Origin: Chrysochromulina tobinii
Taxonomy: Eukaryota; Haptophyta; Prymnesiales; Chrysochromulinaceae
Assembly (NCBI GenBank): GCA_001275005.1
Contig: JWZX01003244.1
Location: forward strand, 1-28,415
Length of the DNA stretch: 28,415 bases
Reading direction: 5' to 3'
The notes beneath the pieces were generated by a model. The model made no database searches. It was not told where the DNA came from and saw nothing but the letters and a program-made list of their open reading frames with translations. Both the position numbers and the translations under genes were made by a program. This document shows positions 23,393 to 28,415 of this stretch, in pieces. The first letter of the stretch is position 1. Each line of letters starts with the position of its first letter.

Positions 23393-26300
23393 CTAAAGCA
23401 GCTTGTTGGCCGCGGCGAGCGAGTTTACCTTTTCTCGCTTGGTCGGCGTTTTCGGTCGAGCATTCTTAGGCGAGCCTGGGGCAGTGGCTCCCTTGGCAGC
23501 CATCCCCTTGGCAACGGCGGGCTTGGCAGCGCCTCCTTTTGGCGGGGCGGCGGCGGCCAGATTGGCGGCTGGACCCCGCGCACCACCGCCACGCGCATTG
23601 GCCGCTGACGCGGCGGAAACGGCTGCGTCGGCGCTGCCTGGGAGAGCAGCTCGCAGCTTGTTGAGCGCGGGCGTCGCTGAGCGCGTCGGATCCGGCTGGG
23701 AAGCTTGGGAAGCTTGGAAGGCCCCAAGCCGCTTGCGCCTCGCCTCCTCATGCATCTGGGTGCGGAGCTCCTCGTGCTCACGCCGGAGATTGTCGAGCTC
23801 GTGCTCGACTTCGGATCGCTCGGCGCGGCGGCGCTCGAGCTGCAGCAGCAGCCGCTCCCGCTCACGACGACGCAACTCCTGCCTCACCGCGGCCTCGCCC
23901 CTGAGCGGGCGCAGAGGCGGCGGCGGCGGCAGGGGCGGCGGGCGCATGGCCGGGGCCTGGAATTGCTGATGCTGGCGCTGGTGCTGGTGCTGGTGCGGCA
24001 GCTTTGGCGGCAGCATTGAGGGCGGCTCGATATAGTATGCCTTCGGCTTTGGCAGCATTGCCGACGGCTTTGGTGGGTTGGGCGGCAATGGTGAGGGCGG
24101 ATCGTTCTCAGAGTAGGGTTCCGGCAGCGAAGGCCAAGCATGCCACGGCCGAGCATCCCTGTTCATCTTCATATCGGGGTTCATCTCGGGAATTTCGACG
24201 GACCGGCCGCCGATCCACGCATGCGGCCGCTCCGCGAACTGGTCCACCGGAATGCTCGGCGGAAGTGGGACATCCCACTTCCAATGATCCGGGTCCTCTT
24301 CGACGTACGCCGGCGCGTGGAAGTAGGACGGGGCGCGCGCATGCAAGAACTCATGGGGCGGCGCCCCCCCTCGACTCGTCGCCTCGTAGGGCGTCGTCGT
24401 GAGCAGCGCCTCGTAGGGCGCCGCAGCCTCGAGCGGCAGGCTCACATGCAGCGGATGCAGCCCGGAGGCGACCGCATCAACAAAGTCCGCAAAGTCGATC
24501 CGACCAGTACCTGATGAGGGAGGCAATCAGAGGCGCAATCAGAGGCGCAATCAGAGGCGCAATCAGCATGCAATACACGGATCGAGTTGGTAGCCGCCCA
24601 CCGCTCGTATCGGCGCGAGCGATCACACCCTCGAGTTGCTTACGACTGAGCGATGCGCCCAGAGTCGTGAGCGCGTCGTGCAGCTCGCGCGCGCCGATTG
24701 AGCCGAGACGCCGCACGTCGAAGTAATCAAACGCGAGCCTGAGCTGCGCTAGCAGAGTCTCGGTAGGCAACAGCTCATCGGCGCTTGGGACGGCGCTTGG
24801 GACGGTACCTTTGGCACTTAGGAGGGTACCGTCGAGCCGTCCGGGTTTGGTGCTGCGTCCCGTCGGCCCTCCAGACGTTTGGCCGTGCCTCGCACCCCAT
24901 GCCGACTGAGGATGGACCTGGTACAGCACTTGGTATGGCGCCTCGCCGCCCCAGTGCGAGGGGTGCGCTTGGGCGTGGCGAGGCGCATGGCTGGGTGGCG
25001 AGGCTGCCGCTGCTCCATACGCGACCATCGCATACTGTTGTGGCTGGGGCGGCTGGGGCGCCTGGGGCGGCTGGGTCAGCATCGGTGGCGACGAGAGCGA
25101 CGAGAGTTGCGCGCGCACCTCCCGCTCGATCTCAGCACGCATCGCAGTTCGCGCCACGTCTGGCTCAGTCGGTTTCGGCTTCGGAGCGCGGCGCTTATGC
25201 CGACCCTCGCCGCCGCCGCCGCCGCCACCACCTCCACCTCCACCGTCACCTCCGCTTCCGCGTCCGCGTGCTCCGCCTCCGACGCCCACGACAGCGCCCA
25301 CCGAGGCACGCCGCTCGTCGAGCATCTCCTCGATCTCGATCCGGAGCTCCTGCCGGTCCAACACCTCCATCTCGCGCTCCTGCTGCAGAGCGAGCTCGAG
25401 CGCCTCGGCCACATCGGCGGGCAGCGCCGCACCGGCCGCCGTCGCCGCTGCCGCCTCCGCTCGGAACCTCGCCAAGAGTGCAGCCGCGCTTGGCTCCGTC
25501 TCTGAAGGCTCCACTGCCTCGGATGGCCCCGTCTCGGAAGGCTCCACTGCCTCGGATTGCAACTCAGCCGCTTCCGCCGCCGCCTCTTCGGCTCGTCTCC
25601 TCTCCGCCTCAAGCACACGCGCCGCGCGCTCCGCCGATTCGCGCCGCCGCCCCTCCAGTCGCTCCCTCTCCCTGGCAGCGGCGGCCGCGACCGCCGCCGC
25701 CTCGCGCTCGCACGCCGCCTCCTCCTCGAGCTTGCGCCTCTCCGCCGCCTCCTTTTCCCGCCGCTTCTCGTCGCGCTTGGTCGCGAGCGCCGCCGATTGC
25801 GCCGCCCTCTTGGTCTCTCTCGCCGCTGCCTCCTGAGCTTCCATCCGCAAGGCTTCCAATTTGGCCTCCTCGGTTCTCAATGCCTCCTCCTCCGCCTGCA
25901 GGGCGGCCTCCTCGGCAGCGTCCTCGGCCGCCTGCCGTGCGGCCTCAGCGTCGTCCTCCTCTTGCGCGGCCCGGTTTTGATCCTCCTCCTCCGCGAGGAT
26001 GGCCGCTTCCTCAGCTGCGAGCGCAGCCTCTTCGGCAAGCAGTGCAGCCTCCTCATCGTCAATATCGTCGGCCGCTGGCGCTGCTCCGTCACTCTCGAGC
26101 TCGTTGAGCTCCGCCTCCTCAGCCACAAGGCGTGCCTCGTCTGCAAAAAGAGCAGCTTCCTCTGCTGCCAGCGCAGCCTCCTTGCTGGTGGCCTCCTTCA
26201 GCTGCGCCAACGGAGTCACGATGGTCTTGGTGACAGTCTTTGCCGCCGTCGGCGCAGGTGAAGATGGTGCAGATGCCTCGCCTTTCAGGATGCTACGTGC

Positions 26301-26429
26301 ACGATAAACGTCGAGATTGGCTTTCAAGAGAGCGTCCTTGGCTTCCTTCACAGAGATGCCGAACTCTTCGCGGAGGGTCTTTACGAGCGGGAGCGGCACC
26401 TGCGTGGCCTCCTCCTCTTTACTTCGCAT
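23393..26429 (-). CDS. Two-exon coiled-coil protein with UBA/TS-N-like N-terminus and EF-hand pair
   Basis: Exon 1 is 26429-24602 and exon 2 is 24510-23393, joined by a 91-nt intron. The product is 981 residues. ATG 26429 is used because the frame's first codon at 26444 is GTG. About 15-49 (VKTLREEFGISVKEAKDALL and on) resembles a UBA/TS-N three-helix domain. A very long Ala/Glu/Arg coiled coil follows (about 60-400), then a Gly-rich run and a Pro/Gln-rich segment. Two EF hands come next: a degenerate loop at 571-582 (DVRRLGSIGARE) and a good one at 607-618 (DTSGTGRIDFAD) created only by splicing. Exon 2 adds WKWDVPLPPSIPVDQF, a His/Gln/Pro-rich region, a second coiled coil and a basic Ala/Lys/Pro tail. 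A cytoskeletal or ciliary scaffold is a guess. Confidence 0.72.
24511..24601 (-). other. Inferred 91-nt GT-AG intron splitting an EF-hand loop
   Basis: On the minus strand exon 1 ends GATACGAGCG, the intron starts GTGGGC and ends CTCATCAG, and exon 2 starts GTACTGGTCGG. Joining gives the codons for DTSGTGRIDFAD, a consensus EF-hand loop. Either frame alone breaks the loop and ends in junk. The length is not a multiple of 3, explaining why the halves lie in different frames. Confidence 0.85.
24524..24566 (-). repeat. 12-bp tandem repeat within the intron, CTGATTGCGCCT units
   Basis: There are 3.6 copies of a 12-bp unit. On the transcribed strand each copy contains CTGAT, which matches the branch-site pattern YTNAY, so the acceptor has several candidate branch points within about 60 bases. 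Confidence 0.85.
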
Positions 26430-26638
26430 GAGGTCCACACCCACACTCCTCTGCAGAAAAGCGAGGGGCTGGGCGTCCGCAAAGCAGATTTCCTGGCATC
26501 CTCAAAGCACAGAAAGAAATTCTGAAAGTTGCTTTTGGGGGCGATGGCCATGCGAAGTCTCACGCAAACGGTAAGCGCCAGCTTTACGTGTTCTGGCCTA
26601 ACAATTTTAATTAACGAGACGGCGGTCTTTTTTCCGCA
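26430..26638. promoter_or_regulatory. Divergent intergenic region with AT-rich box
   Basis: The 209 bp separate the starts at 26429 (-) and 26639 (+). TTAATTAA at 26607-26614 inside a short AT-rich stretch lies about 25-32 bp upstream of the plus-strand ATG. It is the only such stretch in this gap. Promoter function is inference. Confidence 0.3.
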
Positions 26639-27076
26639 ATGAGGAGCCTCTACCTAATCTTGCCCGTCGTGTCAGGCTTCACAGCAGGTGTGCCTGTAGT
26701 GCATCAATCGCTATGCTCATCCGTAGCGATGCGCATGCCGTGGGAGCCCATCGAGGTGTCAGACGATGGCAAGAAGGCGAAGCCGGTCGAGAAGAAGCTT
26801 TCCCTCGACGGCCTGATGCAAGTAATGGCGATGGGAGCCGGTGCGCCCATGCTTGGTGATCTCAGAAAGGTCAATCTGAACAAGCCCGAGGCTGAAGGCG
26901 GCGCAGCACTCCAATTCGAGCTCGAGGCGAACAATTTCAACTTGGACGACCGTGGCTCGTACTTCGATGATGGCTGGGTCGCGGAGGATGATGGTGCGCC
27001 CGGCTTCTTCGAGAACCTTATGTCTGGCGGCAAGCTGCAGCGCGAATGGGACCAGAAGCGGAAGAGTGGCAAGTGA
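26639..27076 (+). CDS. Small targeted protein, unknown function
   Basis: The 145-residue product begins MRSLYLILPVVSGFTAGVPV, a hydrophobic leader, followed by a Ser/Met-containing stretch (HQSLCSSVAMRMPWEPIEV). A leader with a Phe after a small residue (SGF) followed by a basic region resembles bipartite plastid-targeting sequences of algae with secondary plastids, but the match is weak. The body is hydrophilic: KLSLDGLMQVMAMGAGAPMLGDL, then FELEANNFNLDDRGSYFDDGWVAEDDGAPGFFENLMSGG and a basic end. I do not recognise the family. Acidic/aromatic patches and the lack of later membrane segments suggest a soluble or peripheral thylakoid-side protein. No function is assigned. Confidence 0.6.
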   Translation: MRSLYLILPVVSGFTAGVPVVHQSLCSSVAMRMPWEPIEVSDDGKKAKPVEKKLSLDGLMQVMAMGAGAPMLGDLRKVNLNKPEAEGGAALQFELEANNFNLDDRGSYFDDGWVAEDDGAPGFFENLMSGGKLQREWDQKRKSGK

Positions 27077-27372
27077 GTATGTAAGCGGACTTCAGCCGAG
27101 CCCGCACCGTGCACATCCGCCTGCGCCGGCTCGCTCGTCTCCTTTTCGGATAGCCCCGATAGCGGAAGGAGGTATACCGTGAGGTAGGAGCCGCCGGGCG
27201 TTTTCAACTTAAAACGTAGCCTCGTTCTGAACTTTCTAATGACCTTTTGGCATGACGGAGCCGTGGTGACACGTACGCATACATCGCCTACTGCATGCGC
27301 CCGTGATGGGCGATCGTTTTTGAAATCATCTGCTTCTCCACCGCTCCTTTCGGCCGCGGGCCGACGCGCGGT
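27077..27372. other. Convergent intergenic region, no gene seen
   Basis: The 296 bp between two convergent stop codons hold no recognisable coding or RNA gene. The 3' ends of both genes are expected here. Confidence 0.4.
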
Positions 27373-28209
27373 TCATGCCCATGCCGTCCGACGCTGCGTG
27401 GTCAATGGATCGGCTGCCCGCGACCTGATGGCCTGGCCAGTTCTAATCGGCGCGTAGCCTGGTGGGCCAGCGGCCATACCGCATACCATGAAGCCCTCAC
27501 TGATACTCGCCGCGAGTGGCGCTCTGGGCCTTGGATCCGACGGCGCCGTGGTTGTAGTTTGCTTGAGCCCCGTCCATTTCTGAGGTGCACGCACGCGTGC
27601 ACTCTCGCTGACCCCCCAGGCGGGACGCGCCGGCGCGGTCGACGGACGGCGAGCGCTTTGAGGAACACCGGTGAGGAACGTTCCGTCCACGACCTCTCGA
27701 GATTCGCGTGGCCATCGAGCATCCATGGCCTCTTGCTCCTTTGCGCGTCGCTCGATGCGCTTCGAGAGCTCATGCTTCGACTCCATTTTGTTGAGCGAGC
27801 GCTGGAGAGCCCTAGGGTCGCCCGTGGATGGGTGCGCCAGGCGCTCAGCGTGCTCCTCGGCCCGCGCGTCGGCACGTTGTTTGATGATCTCGCGTACCCA
27901 GTCTTCCCGCAGCTGCTGCACGTAGCGGCGGGTCTGCTCCTCATCGCTCTTCCAGGAGCGTATGTCGGCGTGGCGTAGCCTTTCAATGTCCTGATCCATC
28001 ATCCTTGTGCTGCTCGACAGGTTCGCCGCCTCGGTAAACATCTCTTGGAGTGGCTCCGCGTGCATCGCAGCCGCGGCGTCCCCTCCTTGCGTCGCTCGCA
28101 TCACTGCATGAGCAAGCTGGACTTGTGAACGCTGCAGAGCTTCCACCTGCTGGCGCTGTAAAGCGACGCGCCGCACTATCTGGGCCTCGAGAACGTTGAC
28201 GAGGACCAT
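27373..28209 (-). CDS. Coiled-coil protein with RPSTAP motif
   Basis: The 278-residue product starts MVLVNVLEAQIVRRVALQRQQ. Residues 1-165 are predicted mainly helical with coiled-coil character (EAQIVRRVALQRQQVEALQR, RRYVQQLREDWVREIIKQRA, HELSKRIERRAKEQEAMDAR). The second part is Ser/Thr/Pro/Arg-rich: ARRPSTAPARPAWG, then WTGLKQTTTTAPSDPRPRAPL. The C-terminus is a basic stretch, RSRAADPLTTQRRTAWA. I do not recognise a family. The RPSTAP motif recalls RPGSAP in the EF-hand gene at 13542-14558 and is often seen in ciliary and microtubule-associated proteins. It lies downstream of beta-tubulin on the same strand. Confidence 0.6.
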   Translation of the reverse strand: MVLVNVLEAQIVRRVALQRQQVEALQRSQVQLAHAVMRATQGGDAAAAMHAEPLQEMFTEAANLSSSTRMMDQDIERLRHADIRSWKSDEEQTRRYVQQLREDWVREIIKQRADARAEEHAERLAHPSTGDPRALQRSLNKMESKHELSKRIERRAKEQEAMDARWPRESREVVDGTFLTGVPQSARRPSTAPARPAWGVSESARVRAPQKWTGLKQTTTTAPSDPRPRAPLAASISEGFMVCGMAAGPPGYAPIRTGQAIRSRAADPLTTQRRTAWA

Positions 28210-28349
28210 CGGTGGCTACCACTCAGATCACCTCCGGCATACCCTTTAACGGCCGAAAACAGTCGCCAGTGAAAATCATGTGTGAATGACGCTCTGTGTT
28301 CAAACCGCGGAGCCAAATACACACGGAAGAGTCGGAGCATGCTGTATGC

Positions 28350-28415
28350 TTAGTACTCCTCGCCGCCCTCCTCCTCGAACTCGCCCTCCTCCTCGGCGGA
28401 CGCGTCCTGGTACTG
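28350..28415 (-). CDS. Beta-tubulin, C-terminal tail (partial)
   Basis: The last 21 codons before TAA (28350-28352, minus strand) read QYQDASAEEEGEFEEEGGEEY. QYQDA-AEEEGEF is the start of the acidic tail of beta-tubulin, carrying the polyglutamylation glutamates, and is essentially unique to it. The rest of the gene lies beyond the window's right edge. The final -EEY is unusual for beta-tubulin, whose tails often end in A, M or Y depending on lineage, and resembles the alpha-tubulin ending. Confidence 0.93.
   Translation of the reverse strand, partial: QYQDASAEEEGEFEEEGGEEY

Noticed and set aside
24785-26107. A 440-codon plus-strand frame opposite the coiled-coil gene
   Set aside because: It is a Pro/Arg/Ser-rich antisense reading of Ala/Glu coiled-coil codons, with no independent features.

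Overview
The window is nuclear DNA of a GC-rich, compact, gene-dense eukaryote, most likely a flagellated unicellular alga. Haptophyte or another GC-rich protist alga is an inference, not shown. The evidence is the set of typically eukaryotic genes (polycystin channel, RABL6-like GTPase, DDX21-type helicase, JmjC/cupin and SET proteins, RING-H2, the C-terminal tail of beta-tubulin), intergenic gaps of about 100-600 bp, and short GT-AG introns. Most genes read as one exon. At least two introns can be inferred from protein logic, and a third is possible.

Layout. 1-264 is low-complexity CG-rich DNA. 265-1251 (+) is a GT8-type glycosyltransferase without a visible membrane anchor. 1705-1834 holds a small terminal-inverted-repeat element with a 10-bp target duplication. 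1873-2103 is a broken sialidase N-terminus. 2100-3986 (-) is a DUF4838-type, probably secreted carbohydrate-related protein. It is head-to-head with 4222-7248 (+), a large beta-propeller/beta-sandwich protein tentatively likened to FANCB/FAAP100. 7390-8772 (+) is RABL6-like and converges on 9203-11680 (-), a PKD2-type channel.

A second AAGTC-armed repeat (11821-12079) precedes a secreted or organelle-targeted unknown (12174-12938, +). 13542-14558 (-) is an EF-hand protein with RPGSAP repeats. 15048-16181 (+) is an ABHD17-like depalmitoylase with an MGC acylation start. 16286-17882 (+) is a JmjC/cupin_8 dioxygenase whose stop codon lies inside the first unit of a 33-bp minisatellite. 18259-18855 (+) is a SET protein followed by a strong hairpin. 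19059-19646 (-) is a secreted Cys-rich protein, divergent from 19872-22229 (+), a DDX21-like helicase. 22465-23079 (+) is a RING-H2 protein. 23393-26429 (-) is one two-exon coiled-coil EF-hand gene whose two halves lie in different frames. 26639-27076 (+) is a small targeted protein. 27373-28209 (-) is a coiled-coil protein with an RPSTAP motif. 28350-28415 (-) is the beta-tubulin tail, cut by the window edge.

Several products (PKD2 channel, two proteins with RP[GS][ST]AP motifs, beta-tubulin, two EF-hand proteins) would fit a motile cilium, but the neighbourhood is not an operon-like system. The strongest novel-looking items are the cryptic introns (one in-frame and stopless with an 11-bp direct repeat at its splice sites, one splitting an EF-hand loop), the small TIR elements, the stop-codon minisatellite, and the sialidase relic. 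No wholly new multi-gene system is evident.
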